The notes beneath the pieces are model-generated. The model worked only from the letters and a program-made list of their open reading frames with translations. It had not been told where the DNA came from and made no database searches. A DNA stretch of 64,000 nt from Atopobium minutum (lineage in GTDB: Bacteria; Actinomycetota; Coriobacteriia; Coriobacteriales; Atopobiaceae), in NCBI GenBank assembly GCA_900105895.1, contig FNSH01000001.1, forward strand, positions 1,251,501-1,315,500, given 5' to 3'. Positions 42,631-51,966 of this stretch are shown here, piece by piece. The number at the start of each line of letters is the position of its first letter. Within the stretch, counting starts at the first letter, position 1. A program made the translations under genes and the position numbers.

Positions 42631-44439
42631 TTACTCAGCACTGTCCAAAAACGTACCCGTCTGGCGATTCCACAGCGTGGAGTATTCACCGCCAGCCTCA
42701 ATAAGCTGAGCATGGGTGCCATCTTCAACAATTTTGCCATCGGCTAGCACGACTATGCGGTCCAAAGAGGCAACTGTAGACAAGCGGTGGGCGACTACGA
42801 TAGCAGTGCGGCCTTTCATGAGGTTTTCAAGCGCGCCCTGTACCAAGGCTTCACTTTCAGAGTCTAGGGCAGAGGTTGCCTCATCCAGTACAAGGATGGG
42901 GGCATCGGTCAAAATGGCGCGGGCAATAGCAATGCGCTGGCGTTGGCCGCCGGATAGTTTAACGCCTCGCTCACCCACCATAGTCTCTAAACCTGCAGGA
43001 AGACGATCAATAAATTCTAAGGCGTTTGCCTGGGCTGCAGCCTCACGGATTTGCTCGGTAGTTGCTTGGGGACGACCATAGGCAATGTTGTCCTTAATGG
43101 AACGATGGAACAGCAGTGCCTCCTGGGGAACATACGCTACCTGCCTGCGCAAACTTTGTTGGGTGGCATGGCTGATCGCCTGTCCGTCAATATAGATGTG
43201 TCCGTCTTGAACATCAGACAAGCGCAAAAGTAGCTTGGTAAGTGTGGTCTTGCCAGAGCCCGAGCGCCCCACCAAACCTATGCGCTGACCAGCGGGGATG
43301 TGTAAGTTTAGATCTTCAAAGACCGTATCGCCTTTGGCAGCATCCAAGTACGCAAAGCCGAGGTGATCAAAATCAATGGCGCCTTTGGTAACGACAAGAG
43401 GTTGAGCATGGGGGTCATCTTCTACCAGACGGGGTTCGTCCAAAATCTTGGTCATCTCGGCAGCATCACCAATAGCACGGTTGATGCGCTGCATCATGGA
43501 GTTGATGTAGTTAAAGCGCATGGACAGCTGGTAGGTATAGGTAAAAATCATAACCAAAGTACCAGCAGAAATACCAAACCAGGCATTGCCTCCTGCTACA
43601 AAAATAGACGTTACGAGCATGATAAGCGTAATAAGCCCGCTTGTGGTAAAGCCACGCTGCATCATGGCGTGCATGGAGCGATTGGCGGCAGCCATGGCAT
43701 GTGTATTGGCATCGCTAAAGAGTTGTTTTTCAAAGTCTTCTCGTCCACAGGTTTTAACGGCCAAAATGTTGGTTACCGCGTCAGAAAGCACGCCAGAAAG
43801 TTGATTTTGTGCGGAGGATGTCTCCACGGAAAGCGGAACAATGCGCTGGTACATGCGTGTGGCAACAACCACATACAGCGCAAGCATAAGCGTAAGCACC
43901 ACTACAAATAAGGGCACCACCGGCGCTAGCATAACAATGGTACAGACAACTGAGGCAAGGGTAGGTATGAGTGAATATACCACCACGTCTACCAAGGAAG
44001 AATATCCTCCCATAAAGCGTGTGGTTTGTGACACCAATGAGCCGCCAAAACGACTGGAATGGAAGGTCATGGACTGATTGGAAAGCGTATCAAAGCATAG
44101 ACGGGATAGCTGGTAGTCTCCGTTAATTTCCAGCTTGTATACGGAGTAATCCTGCAGCTTAGAACAGATCTGCCCAATGGCATTAACGGCAAGGAGGGCC
44201 AGAATATAGCTACCAAATACCTGCCATATTTGGTCGGCGGAAACAGGCGATGCTTGAACACGATCAACAATAAGACTCATGATCCAGGTGTTGATATAGG
44301 TAAGAAGCACAACATAAGCAATGGAGGTAAAGACGGCTAAAAAGGTAGCGCCAGGTTTTAGTTTAGTTACGTGCCAAAAACGCCAGAGCGTGCGGCGTAC
44401 AACGGCCTTATCGAGTTGTGTGGTGGTGCGTTGAGGCAT
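42631..44439 (-). CDS. ABC multidrug/lipid exporter, fused TMD-NBD
   Basis: A 602-residue half-transporter of the MsbA/BmrA type: six transmembrane helices in residues 30-310, then an ATPase with Walker A GLVGRSGSGKTTL, signature LSGGQRQRIAIARA, Walker B PILVLDEATSALD and H-loop VVAHRLS. Such proteins act as dimers in drug, lipid or peptide export. It has no dedicated partner gene nearby, suggesting a homodimer. GGAAGGAC precedes the ATG. The substrate is unknown. Confidence 0.88.
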   Translation of the reverse strand: MPQRTTTQLDKAVVRRTLWRFWHVTKLKPGATFLAVFTSIAYVVLLTYINTWIMSLIVDRVQASPVSADQIWQVFGSYILALLAVNAIGQICSKLQDYSVYKLEINGDYQLSRLCFDTLSNQSMTFHSSRFGGSLVSQTTRFMGGYSSLVDVVVYSLIPTLASVVCTIVMLAPVVPLFVVVLTLMLALYVVVATRMYQRIVPLSVETSSAQNQLSGVLSDAVTNILAVKTCGREDFEKQLFSDANTHAMAAANRSMHAMMQRGFTTSGLITLIMLVTSIFVAGGNAWFGISAGTLVMIFTYTYQLSMRFNYINSMMQRINRAIGDAAEMTKILDEPRLVEDDPHAQPLVVTKGAIDFDHLGFAYLDAAKGDTVFEDLNLHIPAGQRIGLVGRSGSGKTTLTKLLLRLSDVQDGHIYIDGQAISHATQQSLRRQVAYVPQEALLFHRSIKDNIAYGRPQATTEQIREAAAQANALEFIDRLPAGLETMVGERGVKLSGGQRQRIAIARAILTDAPILVLDEATSALDSESEALVQGALENLMKGRTAIVVAHRLSTVASLDRIVVLADGKIVEDGTHAQLIEAGGEYSTLWNRQTGTFLDSAE

Positions 44440-44499
44440 ACAAGTCCTTCCTTTGCCTTATCCTTTGCCTTTATGGCGTCCGCGTTGAGCTGTATGGGT

Positions 44500-45687
44500 T
44501 TAGGCTTCGATGCGTAAGAAGTTTTGGTCGATAGTAATGTTGCAAACGGCTTGTGGATAGCGCTTGCTAACGGTGCGAGTAATTGCCTGTTTGAGCTCAT
44601 CGTCGGTCATGGGCAAATTGGTGGGGCGCACGCAGTCAAAGATAATAGTGGTATGCGTTGGTCCGGGGATACAGCGCACATCATGAATGGTAAGCCGTGG
44701 GTCAATAGCACGGACGCGCCTTGCAATCCAATTGCGCATGTCATCAAGATGAGGGTCATTAGTTACGATGGGGTCGTAGTGTAAGATGCAGACAATGCCC
44801 TCTTCTTGGAAGTGCCGCTCAATGTTGTCTATGACGTCATGGCTTTTGAGCGGATCTATTTCTGCCGCCATCTCTACGTGCGCGCTTATAAATATCCGTC
44901 CAGGGCCATAGTTGTGTACCATAAGATCATGAGTTCCTAAAATGCCCTCATAGCTCATGATGGTATTTTGAATGTGCTTTACGAGTTTGGGATCCGGTGC
45001 GGAACCTAAAAGTGGATCAATCGTATCTTTGATCAGGCCAAATCCGCTGTAAATAATGTATATTGCAACAGCCAGACCAGCCCAACCGTCAAAATTAAAG
45101 CCAATGAGGGTGGGCAGGAAATTTGCCATCAAAACGGCCGAGGTCGTGATAACGTCATTTCGCGCATCAACAGAGGCAGCCATAAGGGCACTGGAATCAA
45201 TTTGTTTGCCAATGGACTCATTGAACGAGAACATATAAAACTTCACTAAAATAGATGCCACAAGCACCAGAGCAGCAGGGGTCCCAAAGCTAACGGGAGC
45301 AGGACTTACGATTTTTTCAAAAGAGGTTTTGAGAAGTTCTACCCCGATGACCATAACGATAACAGCAACTATTAAACCGCTGAGGTATTCATAACGACCA
45401 TGCCCATAGGGGTGCTCGGTATCTGCTGGTTTGGCAGCAAGTTTAAACCCAAACCAGGCAATGATATTACCGCCTGCATCGGACAGGTTGTTAACAGCAT
45501 CTGCAAAGATAGAAACCGAACCGCCCAGTAAACCAACCAGAGCTTTAAACACAAACAACAGCAGGTTAAACCCAATGCCTGCAAGCGCAGCAGCAGCGCC
45601 CCAGGCGCGTCGATCCTGGGGATTACTAAGATCGTTTGCCTCGGGAGCCAGATGGCTCATGATCCATTGTTCCAAGCTGTAATCCAT
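44500..45687 (-). CDS. Cation diffusion facilitator, probable Mn exporter
   Basis: A 395-residue CDF transporter with six helices in the first 215 residues and a C-terminal cytoplasmic domain, continuing into an extra helical tail. The first metal site reads FADAVNNLSDAGG, and the second is HPYGHGRYEYLSG and DARNDV. The Asn in DAVNNLSD, where zinc transporters have His, is the mark of manganese-type CDFs such as MntE. It would export Mn(II) and balance the importer at 7-9.7 kb. It is transcribed with, and 60 bases before, the ABC exporter. Confidence 0.82.
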   Translation of the reverse strand: MDYSLEQWIMSHLAPEANDLSNPQDRRAWGAAAALAGIGFNLLLFVFKALVGLLGGSVSIFADAVNNLSDAGGNIIAWFGFKLAAKPADTEHPYGHGRYEYLSGLIVAVIVMVIGVELLKTSFEKIVSPAPVSFGTPAALVLVASILVKFYMFSFNESIGKQIDSSALMAASVDARNDVITTSAVLMANFLPTLIGFNFDGWAGLAVAIYIIYSGFGLIKDTIDPLLGSAPDPKLVKHIQNTIMSYEGILGTHDLMVHNYGPGRIFISAHVEMAAEIDPLKSHDVIDNIERHFQEEGIVCILHYDPIVTNDPHLDDMRNWIARRVRAIDPRLTIHDVRCIPGPTHTTIIFDCVRPTNLPMTDDELKQAITRTVSKRYPQAVCNITIDQNFLRIEA

Positions 45688-45869
45688 TTCAACTTTGTGC
45701 TCTTAGATGCGTTACAAAGATATTTACCCAGTTGAGCTTTGACTATCGTGCGAATTGGAGTTCTGAGAGAAAAAATGTCTGAGCACACCGTTAGACTTAA
45801 TCCATACAAAGGGATTGGTAGTTTTCAGCGTACATGCGTGCGTTGAGGTTTGATTGTTGTGGAGCATGG

Positions 45870-48389
45870 ATGTCTAACGAGCAAAATTCTTTGTCGCTTG
45901 AGGTACCCCGTATTGATATAACAACGCTTAATGCAGCTCAGCGCACGGCGGTAGCGTGCACCTCTGGCCCGCTTTTGGTACTTGCTGGAGCTGGTTCGGG
46001 CAAGACGCGCGTGCTTACGTATCGCATCGCTCATATGATTGCGGATAAAGGGGTGCGTCCTTGGCAGATCTTGGCCATTACCTTTACCAATAAGGCAGCA
46101 GCGGAGATGCGTGAGCGTCTGAATGCTTTGCTGCCCGGTGGTACGCGTGGTATGTGGGTGTGCACCTTTCACGCTATGTGCGTACGCATGCTTCGTGAGG
46201 ACGCAGACCGGCTTGGGTTTCAACCAAACTTTACCATCTACGATGATGATGACTCAAAACGCCTGGTAAAGGCTATTATGAATGACTTTGATATTGAGCC
46301 CAAGTCATTCCCCCTCAATGCCATCCGTTCTCAAATCTCCAGCGCCAAAAATGCCCTGATCACGCCCGATCAGATGAGCGATGAGGCACAAAGTCCCCTG
46401 GCATGCAAAAGTGCACAGGTGTATCGAGAACTGCAGCGTCGTTTGATGCGCTCAAATGCTATGGACTTTGACGATCTTCTCGTGAACGCCTATGAACTGC
46501 TATCCAAGCATCCCGATGTGTTGGCAAAGTATCAGCACCGCTTTGTACAGATCTCGGTAGATGAGTATCAGGATACCAACCATGTGCAGTATAAAATTAC
46601 AAATTTGCTGGCGGCGCTCACGCGTAATCTCATGGTTGTTGGTGACGATGACCAGTCCATTTATTCGTGGCGTGGTGCCGATATTCAAAATATTTTGGAC
46701 TTTGAGAAGGACTATCCTGATGCCAAGGTGGTAAAGCTGGAAGAGAACTATCGCTCTTTTGGCCATATTTTAGCGGCTGCCAATGCAGTGGTTGCTCATA
46801 ACTCACGCCGTAAGTCCAAACGCCTTTTTACCTCGCGTGGCGATGGCGATAAGGTGCGGGTTTATCAAGCGGCGGATGAGCGTGATGAAGGTCGTTGGAT
46901 TGGCTCTGAGATTGATGTGGTCCACGATAAGGGCACCAGCTACGATGATATTGCCGTGTTTTATCGTACCAATGCTCAGTCTCGTATTTTGGAAGATATG
47001 CTGCTTCGTGCGGGTGTTCCTTACAAGATTGTGGGTGGAACGCGCTTCTTTGATCGTCAGGAAATCCGTGACGTTATGGCCTATCTCAAGTTGGTGGTTA
47101 ATCCCGATGATGACGTAGCGGCGCGTCGCGTTGTTAACACACCTCGTCGTGGCATTGGCACCACGTCTATCAACAAAATTGCAGAGTATGCAGCCTCCCA
47201 TGGCATTTCCTTTTTTAGCGCTGCACAAGCCTGTGTGGCCGAAGCGGGCCTGTTATCAACTAAGGTACGCAATGCCCTGGCAGAGTTTACTAACAGCATT
47301 GAAGCAAGCCGCCACCTTTCTGGCGATTTAGCCGATGTCGTAGAGGCTATTGTCGAGAAAAGCGGCATCATTCGTTCCTATGAGACCGAGAATACCATGG
47401 AGTCTCGTGGCCGTATTGAAAACATACAGGAATTCTTTGGTGTAGCAGCGGAATTTGATGAGGATCATGAAGATGCAGCTGAGACGCTTGAGTCACTCTC
47501 GCAGCTTAAAGAGGCTGGCGCTCTTGATGCAAGCGATGCAGCGCTTGCAACAGAAGGCCTTGATGCTGATGCCTCTGCTGTTTTGTCAGATGGCTTTGCA
47601 GGCTCATCAGAGAGCTCTTCTGTTGCGCTCACGGCTGCTTCTGTGCGCCCTGCTGTTGAAGCAGAAAAGCTTCCTGCTCTTATCGAGTGGCTTGCTCTGC
47701 GCAGTGATTTGGATTCTCTTGCGGGATCTACCAGTGCCGTTACGATGATGACCATTCACTCGGCTAAAGGCTTGGAGTTTCCTGTTGTGTTTGTTGCCGG
47801 TATGGAGGATGGCATATTTCCTCACACCGCTTATGAAGCAGACCCTGCTTCATTGGAAGAGGAGCGTCGCTTGGCATACGTTGCCATTACCCGTGCCGAG
47901 CAGCGCCTGTACCTTACCTATGCGGTGACGCGTCGTACCTATGGGTCCATCCAAGCTAATCCACGGAGCCGTTTTCTTAATGAGATCCCAGAAGAGCATA
48001 TTACCAATGTGGGTGTAGGTTCATCGGGCTTTACAGGAGTGGGTTGGGAAAAGCGCGGCGATCGTCGGGGAACCTATGGCTCTGGGCAGGGATCTGATAT
48101 GTATGGCGGACGTGTTTTTGGCTCCGCAACGCGTTCATCAAACCTAAGTGCGCGCAAAACTACTGATACTGGTTCGAGCTTTGTCGAGTTTACTGCCCGC
48201 GCTGTACCGCAAGACCAAAGGACAGGCGCGCAAACCTTTGCTATAGGAGATGCTGTTTCACACAAGACCTTTGGCCCTGGCGTGGTGACCGCGGTAGATA
48301 ACGACATCATTGAAGTTTCCTTTAGCCGCACAGGGAAAAAGAAAAAGCTTATGAAGGGCTTTGCACCGCTTGTTAAGGTGGAGGGATAG
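45870..48389 (+). CDS. UvrD/PcrA-family DNA helicase
   Basis: An 839-residue superfamily 1A helicase: Q-motif LNAAQRTAV, Walker A LAGAGSGKT, DEYQDTN, GDDDQSIYSWRG, and late motifs TIHSAKGLEFPVV and VAITRAEQRLYLT. Residues about 540-610 form a Glu/Ala/Ser-rich linker not present in standard PcrA (about 740 residues). The C-terminal 60 residues look like the PcrA RNA polymerase-contact (Tudor-like) domain (KTFGPGVVTAVDNDIIEVSF). It unwinds DNA in repair and removes stalled complexes. I chose ATG 45870; an earlier one at 45834 is less likely. Confidence 0.9.
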   Translation: MSNEQNSLSLEVPRIDITTLNAAQRTAVACTSGPLLVLAGAGSGKTRVLTYRIAHMIADKGVRPWQILAITFTNKAAAEMRERLNALLPGGTRGMWVCTFHAMCVRMLREDADRLGFQPNFTIYDDDDSKRLVKAIMNDFDIEPKSFPLNAIRSQISSAKNALITPDQMSDEAQSPLACKSAQVYRELQRRLMRSNAMDFDDLLVNAYELLSKHPDVLAKYQHRFVQISVDEYQDTNHVQYKITNLLAALTRNLMVVGDDDQSIYSWRGADIQNILDFEKDYPDAKVVKLEENYRSFGHILAAANAVVAHNSRRKSKRLFTSRGDGDKVRVYQAADERDEGRWIGSEIDVVHDKGTSYDDIAVFYRTNAQSRILEDMLLRAGVPYKIVGGTRFFDRQEIRDVMAYLKLVVNPDDDVAARRVVNTPRRGIGTTSINKIAEYAASHGISFFSAAQACVAEAGLLSTKVRNALAEFTNSIEASRHLSGDLADVVEAIVEKSGIIRSYETENTMESRGRIENIQEFFGVAAEFDEDHEDAAETLESLSQLKEAGALDASDAALATEGLDADASAVLSDGFAGSSESSSVALTAASVRPAVEAEKLPALIEWLALRSDLDSLAGSTSAVTMMTIHSAKGLEFPVVFVAGMEDGIFPHTAYEADPASLEEERRLAYVAITRAEQRLYLTYAVTRRTYGSIQANPRSRFLNEIPEEHITNVGVGSSGFTGVGWEKRGDRRGTYGSGQGSDMYGGRVFGSATRSSNLSARKTTDTGSSFVEFTARAVPQDQRTGAQTFAIGDAVSHKTFGPGVVTAVDNDIIEVSFSRTGKKKKLMKGFAPLVKVEG

Positions 48390-48391
48390 CC

Positions 48392-49099
48392 ATGAAGTTG
48401 GGAATTATTTGCGCTATGGACGTGGAGGCGGCGCTGCTTAAAGAGCACATGTACGATACCACCGCTACCACCTATGCACACATGGACTATATTGCAGGCA
48501 CACTTGAAGGCTGCCCGGTTGTGGTGGTACGTTGTGGCATTGGTAAAAGCAACGCCGCTGTGTGTGTACAAAATTTAATCAATCACTTTGGTGTAACGCA
48601 TATCATCAATTCGGGAGCAGCAGGTTCGCTGGACAATCGCATTGATATTTTGGATATCGTAGTTTCAACCGACGCGGTTCATCATGATGTTGACGCAAGC
48701 ATTTTTGGCTACGCTGTTGGTGAAGTTCCTGGTTTAGGCATACGAGAATTCCCCGCAGATGAAGATTTGCGCTGTGTGGTGCGCCAGGCCATAGCTCAGG
48801 CTCACGAGAAGTACGCGGTGTTTGAGGGGCGCATTGCTTCGGGGGATCAGTTCATTGCAGATAATGCCACCAAGAAACGCATTCATGACACATTCCAGGC
48901 ATTTTGCTGCGAGATGGAAGGCGCTTCTATAGCTCAGGCTTGCTGGCTTAATGACCTGCCCTTTGTTATCATTCGTGCCATTTCTGATAAGGCAGATGGT
49001 TCAAAGCAGCTCGAGTATCCCGTCTTTGAAAAGATTGCAGCACATCAAAGCGCTAAAGTTGTCATGTTAGTTGCCGCTCAGCTTGCAACACGTGCGTAA
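48392..49099 (+). CDS. mtnN: 5'-methylthioadenosine/S-adenosylhomocysteine nucleosidase
   Basis: A 235-residue MTA/SAH nucleosidase: IICAMDVEAALLKEHM at the start, CGIGKSNAAVCVQNL, NSGAAGSLD, then EMEGASIAQAC with the substrate Glu residues and IRAISDKADG with the catalytic Asp. It splits MTA and SAH to adenine and a thioribose, in methyl recycling and autoinducer-2 formation. It follows uvrD by two bases, its GGAGGG site lying inside the uvrD end. Confidence 0.93.
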   Translation: MKLGIICAMDVEAALLKEHMYDTTATTYAHMDYIAGTLEGCPVVVVRCGIGKSNAAVCVQNLINHFGVTHIINSGAAGSLDNRIDILDIVVSTDAVHHDVDASIFGYAVGEVPGLGIREFPADEDLRCVVRQAIAQAHEKYAVFEGRIASGDQFIADNATKKRIHDTFQAFCCEMEGASIAQACWLNDLPFVIIRAISDKADGSKQLEYPVFEKIAAHQSAKVVMLVAAQLATRA

Positions 49100-49174
49100 T
49101 CGTACGGCCTGCACTGTGCAGTGGCTTAGCTTGCAGGACGTGTAGGCACTACGCGCACAGACTCAAAATAGCCA

Positions 49175-50041
49175 CTACGCCAAAATATCTGGCTGTACAC
49201 ATATGCCCACCAAGTCAGGGCCTGTATGAACCAACAGCTCAGGCGTGGCAGAAGAAAAAACAAGACGTGTTACGTTACTCAGGCGTTTTTTAACCTCGGA
49301 TTCAAAATAGGAAGCAATTTCTGCAGAATTAGAAACGCAAATTCCTACAGCAACCCGCGGGAAATTCTTGGCATGGTTTTCTGCAAGCTTAAGCTCTTCC
49401 TCAAGAGCTTTCTCAAAGCCGCGCGCCTTCTTAACAGGAGCATACATACCTTCCGGGTCACAGGTGATAACAGGCTTGATGTTAAGGATGGTGCCCAAAC
49501 GATAGGTTGCTTCAGAAATGCGCCCGCCCTTACGTAAATAGGAGAGGGTTTTGGTGCAAAACCATAGACGGGTATCGTTTACCAGCTGCTTGCACTTGGC
49601 CATGATCTCATTAAGCTCAAGGCCCTTCTCGGCAAGAAGCGCTGCAGCCTGGACAACCAAACCAGCACCTAATCCAATATTTTTAGTATCAAGTACGTGT
49701 ACAGCAAAATCGCTTATTTCGGAAGAAATGAGCTGTACGGTATGGTTGGTGGAAGACAGCCCGCTTGAAATGGTTATAAAGATTGCTTGGGTATACCCGT
49801 CATCTTTGGCCTTGCGCAGTGCTGCCAAAATACTGTGAGGGCTGGGCAACGATGTTTTAGGGACCTCAGTATCCAGCCGCGCAATCACATCTGCAGACGT
49901 GATGTCAATTGTGGATTCAAATGAACTGCCGTCGGAATAGGTAATGGTAAGCGGCACAATCCGTACGTCATGCTCGCGCGCAAAGGCTGCGCCCGTATCA
50001 GTACCGGAATCGGTAAGAATTGCAATTCGCTGGCTGTTCAT
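49175..50041 (-). CDS. DegV-family fatty-acid-binding protein
   Basis: A 288-residue DegV protein with two domains: IAILTDSGTDTGAAFAREHDVRIVPLTITYSDGS in outline, the TSLPSPHSIL phosphate/fatty-acid contact, ISSGLSSTNHT, and a C-terminal YLRKGGRISEA. Relatives (FakB) bind fatty acids and present them to the kinase FakA for phospholipid synthesis. No fakA gene is in view. ATG 50041 has AAAGGA upstream. Confidence 0.9.
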   Translation of the reverse strand: MNSQRIAILTDSGTDTGAAFAREHDVRIVPLTITYSDGSSFESTIDITSADVIARLDTEVPKTSLPSPHSILAALRKAKDDGYTQAIFITISSGLSSTNHTVQLISSEISDFAVHVLDTKNIGLGAGLVVQAAALLAEKGLELNEIMAKCKQLVNDTRLWFCTKTLSYLRKGGRISEATYRLGTILNIKPVITCDPEGMYAPVKKARGFEKALEEELKLAENHAKNFPRVAVGICVSNSAEIASYFESEVKKRLSNVTRLVFSSATPELLVHTGPDLVGICVQPDILA

Positions 50042-50211
50042 CAAAGTCCTTTCCAGCACAGGTCAGAGGGTATCGCTTGTAAATATACCGCTCTTAGGTT
50101 ACCCATTCTTGTGAAGTATTTCTACTTCACAGCAATGGTATTGTGCAACCACTTAGTTGAGCGGGTATATTTTTTATAACATTTTTATACTCAAAACATA
50201 AGGGAGTGTGT

Positions 50212-51621
50212 ATGGCCAATCGTTCTGGCAAGCCCAGTACGCATGAACTGCCAAAGCGTTCGACCATTATTAGAGAGCCTGCTGTGGTAAGAAGACATGC
50301 ACGCAGCTCTCAAATAAGTAAAGTTACGTCGGACAACACCATTGCTGCAGCAACTATGGTTTTTGCGGCATTGCTTGCTGTTATGGTAGCTAATTCATTT
50401 TTGTATGAGCCGCTTCACCACATTTTTATGACGCCCATTGGCATCAAGCTGGGCCGATTTATGCTCACCATGACCATCGAGGCCTTTGTAAATGACTTTT
50501 TGATGGCTATATTTTTCTTGCTCGTGGGCATTGAACTTAAATATGAGGTAACCGTTGGGCAGTTACGTCGTCCGCGTCAAGCAATCCTTCCCATGTTGGC
50601 TGCTGTTGGTGGTGTAGTTGTTCCAGCGTTGATCTTTATTGCATGTAATTGGGGTGGACAGCAGCATGGCTGGGCTATCCCCATTGCCACTGATATTGCC
50701 TTTGCTCTGGGTGTTATGTCGCTTTTGGGCGATAAAATCGCTGCGGAAACCAAGGTGTTTTTCCAAACACTTGCCATTGCGGATGATATTTTGGCCATTG
50801 TGGTTATTGCGCTGTTTTATGGGCACAGCCCGTCCATCTTTTGGATGGCGGCATCGGGTGTAGCCATTCTCATGCTCTGGGGCCTTAACCGAGCACGCAT
50901 CTACACTGCCAAGCCATACCTTATTGTGGGTGTGCTCTTGTGGATCTGCATGTATAAGTCTGGCATTCACGCTACGCTTGCAGGTGTAATCTTGGCGTTT
51001 TTCCTGCCCGCTAAGTCTGATATTCGTCTGAGCGCTCTGCGCGACTGGCTTAATGGTCAGGCGCGTAAACTGGATGATGTGTACGATGATCAATCTCACG
51101 TGTTGGGTCAGCATGGCTTTACTAAAAATGCCGAGAAGGTAGAGCAGGTATTGCATCACGTTACACCGCCACTGGTACGTGTGGAACGAGAAATTTTTGT
51201 ACCCGTAAACTTTATTATTCTGCCGCTGTTTGCCTTTGTGAATGCACAGGTTCGCCTGGTTGGAGCAGATTTTGGCGCTCTTGTTGGAGATCCCATTGCG
51301 CTCGGCGCCTTCTTTGGTGCTGTGTTAGGCAAGCCTGTTGGCATCATTTTTGTTACCTGGATTTTGGTCAAGCTCGGTTTTTCCAAGCTGCCCAAAAACG
51401 TAAGCTGGGATCAGATCATTGCGGTAGGTATGATGGGTGGCATGGGCTTTACCATGTCCATTCTCATTGCCGGCATGGCTTTTTCTGATGCAGACAAGAT
51501 TTTGGCAGCAAAATGTGCCATCTTACTGGGCAGTGTTGTTGCCGGTGTAGCTGGTATTGTGTTTGTACGTGCTCATGATGCGCTTGCCCATAAGGCGTTT
51601 ACCAAGACAGCTGAGGACTAA
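50212..51621 (+). CDS. nhaA: Na+/H+ antiporter NhaA
   Basis: A 469-residue NhaA antiporter with about twelve helices, the ATDIAFALGVMSLLG block and the ion-binding LAIADDILAI pair of aspartates. A basic N-terminal extension of 35 residues and a loop of about 60 hydrophilic residues (SALRDWLNGQARKLDDVYDD onward) make it longer than the E. coli protein (388). It expels sodium in exchange for protons and maintains pH. AAGGGAG precedes ATG 50212. It converges on a small gene with the stops overlapping. Confidence 0.92.
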   Translation: MANRSGKPSTHELPKRSTIIREPAVVRRHARSSQISKVTSDNTIAAATMVFAALLAVMVANSFLYEPLHHIFMTPIGIKLGRFMLTMTIEAFVNDFLMAIFFLLVGIELKYEVTVGQLRRPRQAILPMLAAVGGVVVPALIFIACNWGGQQHGWAIPIATDIAFALGVMSLLGDKIAAETKVFFQTLAIADDILAIVVIALFYGHSPSIFWMAASGVAILMLWGLNRARIYTAKPYLIVGVLLWICMYKSGIHATLAGVILAFFLPAKSDIRLSALRDWLNGQARKLDDVYDDQSHVLGQHGFTKNAEKVEQVLHHVTPPLVRVEREIFVPVNFIILPLFAFVNAQVRLVGADFGALVGDPIALGAFFGAVLGKPVGIIFVTWILVKLGFSKLPKNVSWDQIIAVGMMGGMGFTMSILIAGMAFSDADKILAAKCAILLGSVVAGVAGIVFVRAHDALAHKAFTKTAED

Positions 51622-51863
51622 CTGACGGTTCCGTATACATAACCCCAGCCATGAGCAGTAATGATAGAGTTGAGCTGGTCACATAAACGTGCGCGAGAAT
51701 AGCTTCCTGTGGGCACGAGCTCAACCACCTCCATCAGGTCGCTCGGCAGGTCGTTTATCTCGGCACGAACAACCATATCCACATGGGAAACCACTGCAGT
51801 TGTTGCATAGAGTTCGTCAACCAAACGCTGCAGTTCGCCAAAGTCTGATGCTTGCGTATTCAT
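51618..51863 (-). CDS. Small conserved-looking hypothetical protein
   Basis: An 81-residue acidic protein starting MNTQASDFGELQRLVDEL and containing ELVPTGSYSRARLCDQLNSI, with no signal or membrane segment. AAGGAG precedes the ATG at 51863. I do not recognise a family. It is divergent from the aminotransferase gene, and its stop overlaps that of nhaA by four bases. Confidence 0.55.
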   Translation of the reverse strand: MNTQASDFGELQRLVDELYATTAVVSHVDMVVRAEINDLPSDLMEVVELVPTGSYSRARLCDQLNSIITAHGWGYVYGTVS

Positions 51864-51966
51864 GCAACTCCTTACATCGCTCATATGAATATAAGCATGG
51901 TACCCAATACTGTCCGATAATTGTGGGATAGTAAGAAGGCACAACACATCGGCGTTTGGAGCAATC

